Shown here: piece after piece, positions 32,961 to 40,933 of the stretch
How the letters are laid out: each line of letters starts with the position of its first letter
Position numbering within the stretch: position 1 is the stretch's first letter
Origin: Halodurantibacterium flavum
GTDB taxonomy: Bacteria; Pseudomonadota; Alphaproteobacteria; Rhodobacterales; Rhodobacteraceae
DNA length: 64,000 bases
Direction of reading: 5' to 3'
Assembly: GCF_042681825.1 (NCBI RefSeq)
Contig: NZ_JBHUGH010000006.1
Span: 1-64,000, forward strand
Position numbers and translations under genes: made by a program
The notes under the pieces: generated by a model
What the model saw: the letters and a program-made list of their open reading frames with translations, nothing else
What the model was told of the DNA's origin: nothing
Database searches by the model: none

Positions 32961-35900
32961 ATGAGCAGGCATGACGTGACCCTGAACGACCGGTTCGACT
33001 TGTCGAAATCTCCGGTTCTTCTCAACGGGACGCAGGCGCTGGTGCGCCTTATGCTGATGCAGGCGGTCCGTGATCGCGCGGCCGGGCGCGATACGGCCGG
33101 CTTTGTCACCGGCTATCGCGGCTCGCCTCTGGGCGGGGTAGATCTGCAGATGGGGCGGGCGCGTGATCTGTTGCGGTCATCGCAGGTCGTGTTTCAGGAA
33201 GGGCTGAACGAGGATCTCGCGGCGACAGCCATCTGGGGCAGCCAGCAGGCCGAATTGCGGGGCGAGGGGCGCCATGACGGGGTCTTTGCGCTCTGGTATG
33301 GCAAGGGGCCCGGGGTGGACCGGTCCGGCGATGTCATGCGCCACGGGAATATGGCCGGGACCTCGCCCTATGGCGGTGTCCTGATGGCGATGGGCGACGA
33401 TCACACGGGCGAAAGCTCGACCGTGCTGCATCAGTCCGACTGGGCGATGGTCGATGCCTACATCCCCGTCGTTTCCCCGGCCGGGGTGCAAGAGATCCTC
33501 GATTACGGTCTTTACGGCTGGGCGCTCAGCCGTTTTGCCGGTGTCTGGGTCGGGCTGAAGACCATGAAGGACACGGTCGAGGCGACGGCGGTGGTCGATG
33601 GCGATCCGTTCCGCATGTCCTTCGTCCGCCCCGAGTTCCGGATGCCGGACGGGGGGCTTAACATCCGGCTTGCCGATACGCCCGTCGCGCAGGAAGCGCG
33701 GATGATCGATTACAAGCGCTTCGCGGCCGAGGCGTTTTCCCATGCCAACCGGATGGACCGCCGGGTCTGGGGGCGTTCCGGTGCCCGGATCGGCTTTGTC
33801 GCCGCGGGCAAGAACTGGCTCGATCTGGTTCATGCGCTGAACCTTCTGGGCATCGACGCGGCCGAGGCCGATCGACTGGGCCTGACCACCTACAAGGTGG
33901 GGCAGACATGGCCGCTGGACATGCGGGGCTTTCACGACTGGGCCGAGGGGCTCGATCTGATCGTCGTGGTCGAGGAAAAGCGCAAGCTGATCGAGGTGCA
34001 GGTCAAGGAGGCGATCTTTGACGACCGGCGGGGCCGGCGCGTCTATGGCTGGCGCAAGGGCAGCCACGGGCCGGAGCTTTTCCCGACGCGATACGCCCTC
34101 GACCCGGTGATGATCGCGGAGCGGATCGGCGATATCCTTGTCGAGGAAGGCCGCGGGACGGAACGGCTGCAAGCGGCGCTGCGCCTGTTGCAAGAGGCAC
34201 GGCAGGCCGACAATGCGCCCGATCTGGCGGCGCGTCTGCCGTTCTTCTGTTCGGGCTGTCCGCACAATACATCGACCCGGCTGCCGGATGGCGCCCGCGC
34301 CTATGCCGGCATCGGCTGTCACTACATGGTGCAGTGGATGGACCGGGAAACGGTCGGCTTTACCCAGATGGGCGGCGAGGGCGTCAACTGGGTCGGTGAG
34401 GCGCCGTTTTCCAAACGCGATCATGTGTTCCAGAACCTTGGGGACGGGACCTACAACCATTCGGGCATCCTCGCGATCCGGGCGGCGCTCGCTGCGGGGA
34501 CCAACATCACCTACAAGATCCTGTTCAACGATGCCGTGGCCATGACCGGCGGCCAGAAGAACGAGGGCGGCCTGACCCCGCAGCAGATCGCGCGCGAGGT
34601 TCAGGCCATGGGCGTGCGTCACGTGGCGCTGGTCCATGACGAGAAGGAAACGCCCGATCCTGCCCTTTATCCGAAGGGGCTGGAAATTCACTCCCGCGCC
34701 GACCTCATGGCGGTGCAGCAAAGGTTCAGCCAGATCAAGGGCGTGTCGGTCATCCTCTATGTCCAGACCTGTGCCGCCGAAAAGCGGCGCCGGCGCAAGA
34801 AGGGGAGCCTTGCCGACATCGACCGCCGCGTGTTCATCAACACCGATGTCTGCGAGGGCTGCGGCGATTGCGGCGTGCAGTCGAATTGCGTCTCCATCGT
34901 TCCGGTCGAGACGGAGCTGGGCCGCAAGCGCGCCATCGACCAGTCGAGCTGCAATAAGGATTTCAGCTGTCTCAAGGGGTTCTGTCCCTCCTTCGTGACG
35001 CTTGAGGGCGCGCGGCCAAGGGCGGCCAAGGCGGACGATTTCGTCCTGCCCGACCTGCCGGAACCGGCGCTGCCCACGATCACCGGCACGCATAACCTCG
35101 TCCTGACGGGTGTCGGGGGAACCGGTGTCGTGACGGTCGGCGCCATCCTTGCCATGGCCGCGCATCTTGATACCAGGGGTGTCGGCATGATGGAGATGGC
35201 GGGTCTCGCGCAGAAGGGCGGGGCGGTGCACATCCATTGCCGCATCGCGAACCGCCCCGAGGATATCAACGCGATCCGCGTCTCGACCGGTGAGGCCGAT
35301 GCGGTGATCGGCGGCGATCTGGTGGTGACGGCGGGGGCGCGGACGCTCGGCCTCATGCGGGCCGGCCGGACCGGCGCGGTCGTCAACAGCCATGAGATCA
35401 TCACCGGAGAGTTCACGCGCAACACCGAGTTCCGCATCCCGGGCGAGGATCTCGCCATCAGCCTGCGCTCGCGGCTGCGGGAGCGTGTGACCCTGTTCGA
35501 TGCAACGGCGCTTGCGGAACGGATGCTGGGGGATTCCATCTATTCGAACATGATGATCCTTGGGGCGGCCTGGCAGCAGGGTCTTGTGCCGCTGAGCCGT
35601 GGCGCGATCCTGCGGGCGATCGAGCTCAACCAGGCGGCGGTGCAGGGGAACACCCGGGCCTTTGAAATCGGGCGCTGGGCGGCGCTTTATCCGCAACAGG
35701 CCGCTGATCGCCTGCGCCCGCAGGTCGTGAACCTGCCCGAAGATCCGGTCGCGTTCCGGGTGCGTCATCTGGTGGACTATCAGGGGCCGGCGCTTGCAGA
35801 CCGTTTCCGTGCGCTGGTTGCGCGGGCCGGGGATGACACGGAATTGCAGGCAGCGCTGGCCAAGGGCTACCACAAGCTCCTCGCCTACAAGGATGAGTAT

Positions 35901-36362
35901 GAGGTCGCGCGGCTTCACCTCGATACCGTTGCCCGGGCGTCCGAGGCGTTCGAGGGCGCTTTTCGCCCGGTCTTTCACCTCGCACCCCCCTTGCTGGGCG
36001 GGACGGGCAGCGACGGGCGGCCGCGAAAACGCGCCTTTGGTCCGTGGGTCCTGCGGCTTTTCCGGGTCCTCGCCAGGATGAAGCGTCTGCGGGGCACGCC
36101 GTTCGATCCGTTCGGCTATACGTCCGAGCGGCGGATGGAACGCGCGCTGATCGCCCAGTATGAGGCCGATATGGCCGAGATCCTGCCCAAGATGACCCCC
36201 GAGACGCGGGAGATCGTCATCGCGCTGGCGGAACTGCCTTTGCAGATCCGCGGGTTCGGCCCCGTCAAGGCAGCGGCAGAGGTGCGTGCCGCCAAGCGAC
36301 GTGAAGAACTTTTGTCGGCGTTCCGGGCGGGCGGCGCCCCGCTGCGCCACGCGGCGGAATAG
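32961..36362 (+). CDS. Indolepyruvate:ferredoxin oxidoreductase, fused alpha-beta form
   Basis: This 1133-aa single chain joins the IorA-like thiamine-diphosphate part (TGYRGSPLGGVDLQMGRARD, VEEKRKLIEVQVKEAIFDDR, ALAAGTNITYKILFNDAVAM) to an internal ferredoxin-like segment (CEGCGDCGVQSNC, then CNKDFSCLKGFCPSF) and the IorB-like gamma domain (GVGGTGVVTVGAILAMAAHL). It oxidatively decarboxylates aryl-pyruvates from aromatic amino acids to acyl-CoA with ferredoxin. The fused form is usual in proteobacteria. The ribosome-binding site is GGGGAGG. It is divergent from a LysR gene. Confidence 0.93.
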   Translation: MSRHDVTLNDRFDLSKSPVLLNGTQALVRLMLMQAVRDRAAGRDTAGFVTGYRGSPLGGVDLQMGRARDLLRSSQVVFQEGLNEDLAATAIWGSQQAELRGEGRHDGVFALWYGKGPGVDRSGDVMRHGNMAGTSPYGGVLMAMGDDHTGESSTVLHQSDWAMVDAYIPVVSPAGVQEILDYGLYGWALSRFAGVWVGLKTMKDTVEATAVVDGDPFRMSFVRPEFRMPDGGLNIRLADTPVAQEARMIDYKRFAAEAFSHANRMDRRVWGRSGARIGFVAAGKNWLDLVHALNLLGIDAAEADRLGLTTYKVGQTWPLDMRGFHDWAEGLDLIVVVEEKRKLIEVQVKEAIFDDRRGRRVYGWRKGSHGPELFPTRYALDPVMIAERIGDILVEEGRGTERLQAALRLLQEARQADNAPDLAARLPFFCSGCPHNTSTRLPDGARAYAGIGCHYMVQWMDRETVGFTQMGGEGVNWVGEAPFSKRDHVFQNLGDGTYNHSGILAIRAALAAGTNITYKILFNDAVAMTGGQKNEGGLTPQQIAREVQAMGVRHVALVHDEKETPDPALYPKGLEIHSRADLMAVQQRFSQIKGVSVILYVQTCAAEKRRRRKKGSLADIDRRVFINTDVCEGCGDCGVQSNCVSIVPVETELGRKRAIDQSSCNKDFSCLKGFCPSFVTLEGARPRAAKADDFVLPDLPEPALPTITGTHNLVLTGVGGTGVVTVGAILAMAAHLDTRGVGMMEMAGLAQKGGAVHIHCRIANRPEDINAIRVSTGEADAVIGGDLVVTAGARTLGLMRAGRTGAVVNSHEIITGEFTRNTEFRIPGEDLAISLRSRLRERVTLFDATALAERMLGDSIYSNMMILGAAWQQGLVPLSRGAILRAIELNQAAVQGNTRAFEIGRWAALYPQQAADRLRPQVVNLPEDPVAFRVRHLVDYQGPALADRFRALVARAGDDTELQAALAKGYHKLLAYKDEYEVARLHLDTVARASEAFEGAFRPVFHLAPPLLGGTGSDGRPRKRAFGPWVLRLFRVLARMKRLRGTPFDPFGYTSERRMERALIAQYEADMAEILPKMTPETREIVIALAELPLQIRGFGPVKAAAEVRAAKRREELLSAFRAGGAPLRHAAE

Positions 36363-36426
36363 GTTCTTCTGGCCCGACTCGTCATCATGCGCTATTGCGC
36401 GCCGAGGTCAGCTCGGGGGAAAGGTG

Positions 36427-37299
36427 ATGGCCGGAACGCGCATCGCACGTGACATAAGCTATGCCGGTTCGGCCCGTACCCGCGGGGGTCGGGCCATGAT
36501 CCGGATGCTGGAAAATGCGACCGGTCGGCTTGCGGTAATCCGCCGTGCCGAAGGGTATGAACATGAGGTCGCGAATGGCGGCTGCTTCTGGGAGGTTCTC
36601 GCGGATCGCTACCGGCTCAGCCTCGATGTGATCGGCGGCAGCCTGGAAAATATCCCGCGCGAAGGGGCGGTGATCGTCGTCGCCAATCATCCCTACGGCA
36701 TCCTCGACGGGTTGATGATGGGGCGCATCCTGTCCAGCCGGCGGAGCGATTTCCGCATCCTCGCCAACAGCGTCTTTCGCCGTGCCGAGGCGCTGAACCG
36801 CGTGATCCTGCCGATTTCCTTCGATGAAACGCGCGAGGCCGTGCGCCTGAATCTTGAAACGAGAGAGGCGGCGCTTGCGCATCTGCGGGCCGGGGGGGCC
36901 ATGGGCGTCTTTCCGGGCGGCACGGTATCGACGGCGCTGCGGCCCTTTACGCGCCCGATGGACCCCGGCTGGCGCAATTTCACCGCAAAGATGGTCGCGA
37001 AATCCGGGGCGGCCGTGGTGCCGGTCTTCTTTGACGGGCATAACAGCAGGCTGTTCCAGTTGGCGAGCCATCTGCACCAGACCCTCCGCCTTGCGCTGCT
37101 GATCAAGGAGTTCCGCGCCCGCATTGGCGGTCCGGTTCGCGTCGCGATAGGGGAGCCGATCGCCGGGGATGATCTGCAGCGGTTCCGGAGCGATCCGAAA
37201 GGAATGATGGATTTTCTGCGCCGCGCAACGTATGACCTGTCGCCAGAACCCTTCGGCCACGATTACGGGTTCGAGTTCGACACGAAATACAAAGGGTAA
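36427..37299 (+). CDS. PlsC-like lysophospholipid acyltransferase
   Basis: A membrane-associated acyltransferase of the LPLAT/PlsC fold (290 aa). The catalytic motif is VVANHPYGILDGLMMGRIL, with H and D five residues apart as in the OlsB/hemolysin-like subgroup, not the H-x4-D of classical PlsC. The second motif is FPGGTVST. Substrates may be lysophosphatidate or lyso-amino-lipids. The start at 36427 excludes a frame that runs back into the previous gene. It stops 6 bp before murI. Confidence 0.85.
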   Translation: MAGTRIARDISYAGSARTRGGRAMIRMLENATGRLAVIRRAEGYEHEVANGGCFWEVLADRYRLSLDVIGGSLENIPREGAVIVVANHPYGILDGLMMGRILSSRRSDFRILANSVFRRAEALNRVILPISFDETREAVRLNLETREAALAHLRAGGAMGVFPGGTVSTALRPFTRPMDPGWRNFTAKMVAKSGAAVVPVFFDGHNSRLFQLASHLHQTLRLALLIKEFRARIGGPVRVAIGEPIAGDDLQRFRSDPKGMMDFLRRATYDLSPEPFGHDYGFEFDTKYKG

Positions 37300-37305
37300 C
37301 GGCCT

Positions 37306-38118
37306 ATGGCGGTGGGGGTATTCGACAGCGGGCTGGGTGGCCTGACCGTGCTTGATGCGGTGGCCCGCCGACTGCCGGATGTTCCCTTTGTGTATTACGG
37401 CGACAACGCCAACGCCCCTTACGGGGTGCGCGATGCCGACGATATCTTTGCGCTGACCTGCCGGGGCGTCGAACGCCTGTGGGAGGAGGGCTGCGACCTG
37501 GTGATCCTTGCCTGCAACACGGCCTCGGCCGCCGCGCTTCGCCGGATGCAGGAGACCTGGCTGCCCGCCGACAAGCGCGTCCTGGGTGTGTTCGTGCCGC
37601 TGATCGAGGCGCTGACGGAACGTCAGTGGGGCGACAACTCCCCCCCGCGTGAGGTCGCGGTCAAGCATGTGGCGCTGTTCGCCACGCCGGCGACGGTTTC
37701 GAGCCGCGCGTTCCAGCGCGAACTCGCGTTCCGCGCTATCGGCGTGGATGTCGAGGCGCAGCCCTGTGGCGGTGTGGTCGATGCCATCGAGCAGGGTGAC
37801 ATGATCCTTGCGGAGGCACTGGTGCGCAGCCATGTCGAGGCGCTGAAGCGGCGGATGCCCCGGCCCGAGGCGGCGATCCTTGGCTGCACGCATTACCCGC
37901 TGCTCGAAGACGTGTTTCGTCAGGCGCTGGGGCCGGATGTGAACGTCTATTCGCAGGCGAACCTGGTGGCCGAAAGCCTTGCCGACTATCTGCAGCGACG
38001 ACCGGAGTTTCTGGGGAGTGGCGATATCTCTCGCTGCCTGACGACGGGCGATCCCGGCCGGGTGTCGGACAAGGCCACCCAGTTCCTGCGGCGACGGATC
38101 GCGTTCGAACCCGCCTGA
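37306..38118 (+). CDS. murI: Glutamate racemase
   Basis: Makes D-glutamate for peptidoglycan. The 270-aa protein has GVFDSGLGGLTVLDAVARRL, the first catalytic cysteine in LACNTASAAALR and the second in ILGCTHYPLLEDVF. It is followed 42 bp later by argC and preceded by the acyltransferase at 6 bp, so one transcript is likely for plsC-like-murI-argC-ccmE. Confidence 0.96.
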   Translation: MAVGVFDSGLGGLTVLDAVARRLPDVPFVYYGDNANAPYGVRDADDIFALTCRGVERLWEEGCDLVILACNTASAAALRRMQETWLPADKRVLGVFVPLIEALTERQWGDNSPPREVAVKHVALFATPATVSSRAFQRELAFRAIGVDVEAQPCGGVVDAIEQGDMILAEALVRSHVEALKRRMPRPEAAILGCTHYPLLEDVFRQALGPDVNVYSQANLVAESLADYLQRRPEFLGSGDISRCLTTGDPGRVSDKATQFLRRRIAFEPA

Positions 38119-38160
38119 CTTATCGCACTGCCTGACCTTTTCGCACTGGAAGACATAGAC

Positions 38161-39189
38161 ATGACCCACAAGATCGCAGTTCTGGGCGCAAGCGGTTATA
38201 CCGGGGCGGAGCTTGTCCGCCTGATCGCGACCCATCCCGAGTTCGAGATCGCGGCGCTTTCGGCCGACCGCAAGGCCGGGATGGAAATGTCAGAGGTCTT
38301 TCCCTTCCTTCGCCACCTGCGCCTGCCGCGGCTGCAAAAGATCGAAGAGATCGACTTTGACACCATCGACCTCGCGTTTTGCGCTTTGCCTCATGCCACC
38401 TCGCAAGAGGTGATCGCGGCGCTGCCGCGCGACCTGCGGATCGTCGATCTCTCCGCCGATTTCCGTCTGCGAGAGGCCGCCGCCTATCAGAAATGGTATG
38501 GCAAACCCCATGCCGCACCGGAAATTCAGGCCGAGGCCGTTTACGGCCTGACAGAGTTCTACCGCGATGAGATCCGCAGCGCCCGTCTGGTCGCCGGCAC
38601 CGGCTGCAACGCGGCGACGGGCCAATACGCGATACGCCCGCTGATCGAGGCCGGGGTGATCGACCTCGACACGATTGTCATCGACCTCAAGGCCGGGGTG
38701 TCCGGGGCGGGACGCTCGCTCAAGGAAAGCCTGCTTCATGCAGAGCTGTCCGAGGGCACGCACAGTTATTCCGCGGGCGGCACCCACCGTCATCTGGGCG
38801 AATTCGATCAGGAATTCACCAAGGCAGCGGGCCGCCCCGTAATGGTCCAGTTCACGCCGCATCTTCTGCCGATGAACCGCGGCATTCTTGCGACCGTCTA
38901 CGTCAAGGGCGACCCGCGCGCGGTTCACCGGGCCCTTGCCGAGCGTTATGCGCCCGAGACGTTCCTCGAGGTGCTGCCTTTTGGCGCACTCCCCTCGACA
39001 AGGGATGTGCGCGGGTCCAATTTCGTGCATATCGGTGTCGTCGGGGACCGTATCCCCGGCCGTGCTGTGGTCGTGGCGGTGCTCGACAACCTGACCAAAG
39101 GGTCATCGGGCCAGGCGATCCAGAACGCAAATCTCATGCTGGGGGCGGAAGAAACCGCGGGGCTGATGCTGGCGCCGGTCTTTCCGTAA
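38161..39189 (+). CDS. argC: N-acetyl-gamma-glutamyl-phosphate reductase
   Basis: NADPH-dependent third step of arginine synthesis. The 342-aa protein has the dinucleotide fold KIAVLGASGYTGAELVRLIA, catalytic Cys in VAGTGCNAATGQYAI, and the AGVSGAGRSLKESLLHAELS block. It is full length and lies 6 bp before ccmE. Confidence 0.97.
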   Translation: MTHKIAVLGASGYTGAELVRLIATHPEFEIAALSADRKAGMEMSEVFPFLRHLRLPRLQKIEEIDFDTIDLAFCALPHATSQEVIAALPRDLRIVDLSADFRLREAAAYQKWYGKPHAAPEIQAEAVYGLTEFYRDEIRSARLVAGTGCNAATGQYAIRPLIEAGVIDLDTIVIDLKAGVSGAGRSLKESLLHAELSEGTHSYSAGGTHRHLGEFDQEFTKAAGRPVMVQFTPHLLPMNRGILATVYVKGDPRAVHRALAERYAPETFLEVLPFGALPSTRDVRGSNFVHIGVVGDRIPGRAVVVAVLDNLTKGSSGQAIQNANLMLGAEETAGLMLAPVFP

Positions 39190-39195
39190 GGACGA

Positions 39196-39636
39196 ATGAA
39201 GGGGCTGAAAAAGAAACGCCGGATCCAGATCATCGCTTTGGCGGTCGTGGCGCTGACGCTCTCGACCGCGCTGATCGGCTATGCGATGCGCGACGGCATC
39301 AACTTTTTCATCGCCCCGAGCCAGCTTGCCGAAAACCCGCCGGCGCCCGATCAGGTCTTTCGGATCGGTGGCCTGGTGGAGCCGGGCACATTGATCCGGG
39401 GGCAGGGTGAAACCATCCGCTTCAACGTGACCGATGGCGGCGCCTCGATCCCGGTGACCTACTCTGGGGTGCTGCCCGACCTGTTCAACGAGGGCGAAGG
39501 CATGGTCGGCACGGGCCGGCTGGTCGACGGGGTGTTCCAGGCGCGCGAGATTCTGGCGCGGCATGACGAGACCTACATGCCCAAAGAAGTCATCGATGCG
39601 CTGAAGGAACAGGGCGTCTACAAACCCGACGCCTGA
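39196..39636 (+). CDS. ccmE: Cytochrome c-type biogenesis protein CcmE (haem chaperone)
   Basis: CcmE binds haem covalently in the periplasm and passes it to apocytochrome c with CcmF/H. The 146-aa protein has a basic N-terminus, one membrane anchor (about 12-30), the OB-fold domain (FRIGGLVEPGTLIRGQGETI) and the haem-binding His in ILARHDETYMP. It is split from ccmF and ccmH by the two lysis genes. Confidence 0.96.
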   Translation: MKGLKKKRRIQIIALAVVALTLSTALIGYAMRDGINFFIAPSQLAENPPAPDQVFRIGGLVEPGTLIRGQGETIRFNVTDGGASIPVTYSGVLPDLFNEGEGMVGTGRLVDGVFQAREILARHDETYMPKEVIDALKEQGVYKPDA

Positions 39637-39678
39637 CGCGGCGTGTTGCAGGGCACCGTTCGCTGATCAAGCCGATAA

Positions 39679-39692
39679 TTAACCGATATTAA
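39679..39692. promoter_or_regulatory. Near-match CtrA box upstream of the lysis pair
   Basis: The sequence TTAA-ccgata-TTAA lies 35-48 bp before the endolysin start. The CtrA consensus is TTAA-N7-TTAA; here the spacer is six bases. CtrA activates GTA lysis genes in Rhodobacter capsulatus, so the location is suggestive. It could also be a chance AT-rich -10-like element. Confidence 0.4.
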
Positions 39693-39697
39693 GCATT

Positions 39698-39724
39698 CTG
39701 CCCCGGGATCACGGAAGGGGGCAG
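39698..39724 (+). promoter_or_regulatory. Hairpin covering the endolysin ribosome-binding site
   Basis: CTGCCCC (39698-39704) pairs perfectly with GGGGCAG (39718-39724). The right arm is part of the GGAAGGGGG ribosome-binding site just before the ATG at 39727. This could restrain translation of the lysis gene. Confidence 0.4.
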
Positions 39725-39726
39725 CA

Positions 39727-40338
39727 ATGACCGATGTGCGGCAACTTGCGACGGCGATCGTCGCGCGGGAGGGCGGGTTCGTGAACGACCCCGACGACCC
39801 GGGCGGCGCGACAAACTGGGGCGTGACCGTCCATACGATGCGGCGGTTGGGGATCGACCTGAACCGCGACGGCAAGGTCGATGCGGCGGATGTGCGGCTT
39901 TTGTCGCGGGATCAGGCCGTTGAGATTTACATGGAGCATTACTTTCGCCGGCCGCGTATCGCGGACCTTGCACCGGCGCTTCATGCGACTGTTTTCGACA
40001 TGCATGTCAACGCAGGGACAAACGCCTTCCGCCTTTTGCAACAGCTTTTCGCCGACATGGGGTTCGAGATCGCCGTCGACGGGGCGGTCGGGCCGCAGAC
40101 GATCCGCGTCTCGCACGAGGCCTATCAGGCAGCGCCCCGCCATCTGGCCGATGCCTATGGGATCGCGCGGCGGAACTACTACTACCGGCTGGCGGATGCG
40201 CGCCCGGCCAGCCGCAAATACGCCCGCCGGAATGATGGCGGCAAGGGCGGATGGATCGTGCGGGCCGAGGAATTCATCTCGCCCCGGTTTCACCTGACGG
40301 CGGCAGAACATCGGGAAAGGACAAAGGCATGGGGCTGA
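39727..40338 (+). CDS. GTA-type endolysin, glycoside hydrolase family 108 muramidase
   Basis: Predicted N-acetylmuramidase that cuts peptidoglycan. The 203-aa protein has the GH108 catalytic region IVAREGGFVNDPDDPGGATN (the Glu in EGG is the catalytic acid) followed by WGVT, and a C-terminal peptidoglycan-binding-3 domain (VFDMHVNAGTNAFRLLQQLF, AVDGAVGPQTI). It has no signal peptide, as expected for a holin-dependent enzyme. The next gene is a GTA_holin_3TM-type holin overlapping by 10 bp. An equivalent endolysin-holin pair releases gene transfer agent in Rhodobacter capsulatus and lies outside the main GTA cluster, as here. Confidence 0.9.
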   Translation: MTDVRQLATAIVAREGGFVNDPDDPGGATNWGVTVHTMRRLGIDLNRDGKVDAADVRLLSRDQAVEIYMEHYFRRPRIADLAPALHATVFDMHVNAGTNAFRLLQQLFADMGFEIAVDGAVGPQTIRVSHEAYQAAPRHLADAYGIARRNYYYRLADARPASRKYARRNDGGKGGWIVRAEEFISPRFHLTAAEHRERTKAWG

Positions 40339-40838
40339 TGGGCGTCATCAATGCGGTCGGCGGACCGCGCGCGATCGGTGGTGTGGTGCGGGGCGTGACC
40401 GACGCGATCCAGCCGAACGCGACCCGCCGGCTGGAACTGGGGCATGAAGGGATCGGCCGTGCGCTCGACGCGCATATGGCCGAATTCGTGCAGGCGGAGG
40501 CCACGGCTTTCGACCGGTTCGTCAACGGACTGAACCGCCTGCCGCGTCCCGCCCTTGCGCTGGGGACCATGGTGCTTTTTGCCTATGCGATGGCCGAGCC
40601 CGAGGGCTTTGCGCTGCGTATGGACGGGCTTGGCCACATCCCCGAACCGCTCTGGTGGCTGCTGGGGGCAATCGTCTCGTTCTATTTCGGCGCGCGCGAG
40701 GCGCATTATCTGCGGATGCGACGTCCGGCGAGCCACCGCAGCGCCGAGCCCGCGACTGATGCGCCCCCGGCGAGCCCCGGCCAGCCCTTGCCGGGCCATG
40801 ACAATCCGGCCTTGGCCGAGTGGCTGTCGGCACGCTGA
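40329..40838 (+). CDS. GTA-type holin (3TM family)
   Basis: This 169-aa membrane protein starts with an amphipathic glycine-rich segment (GVINAVGGPRAIGGVVRGVT), followed by a helical region and two strong membrane segments (ALALGTMVLFAYAMAEP and LWWLLGAIVSFYFGAREAHY). This is the layout of the GTA_holin_3TM family. It forms membrane lesions that let the endolysin out. It starts inside the endolysin gene with its own AAAGGACAAAGG signal. The C-terminal 40 residues are Pro/Ala-rich and cytosolic. Confidence 0.88.
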   Translation: MGLMGVINAVGGPRAIGGVVRGVTDAIQPNATRRLELGHEGIGRALDAHMAEFVQAEATAFDRFVNGLNRLPRPALALGTMVLFAYAMAEPEGFALRMDGLGHIPEPLWWLLGAIVSFYFGAREAHYLRMRRPASHRSAEPATDAPPASPGQPLPGHDNPALAEWLSAR

Positions 40839-40933
40839 AGGTCCGTCCGCCCGGTATCCGCGACAACTGCGCGCGCATTGCTGCGCGCGTCTTCCATTGG
40901 CCTTGGGACGGAACGCGCCTATGATGGCGCATC

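Noticed and set aside
33177..36350. Very long open frame antisense to the indolepyruvate oxidoreductase gene (over 1000 codons)
   Set aside because: It is a GC-rich shadow of a clearly recognised gene; its product is rich in His, Arg and Gly with no domain.
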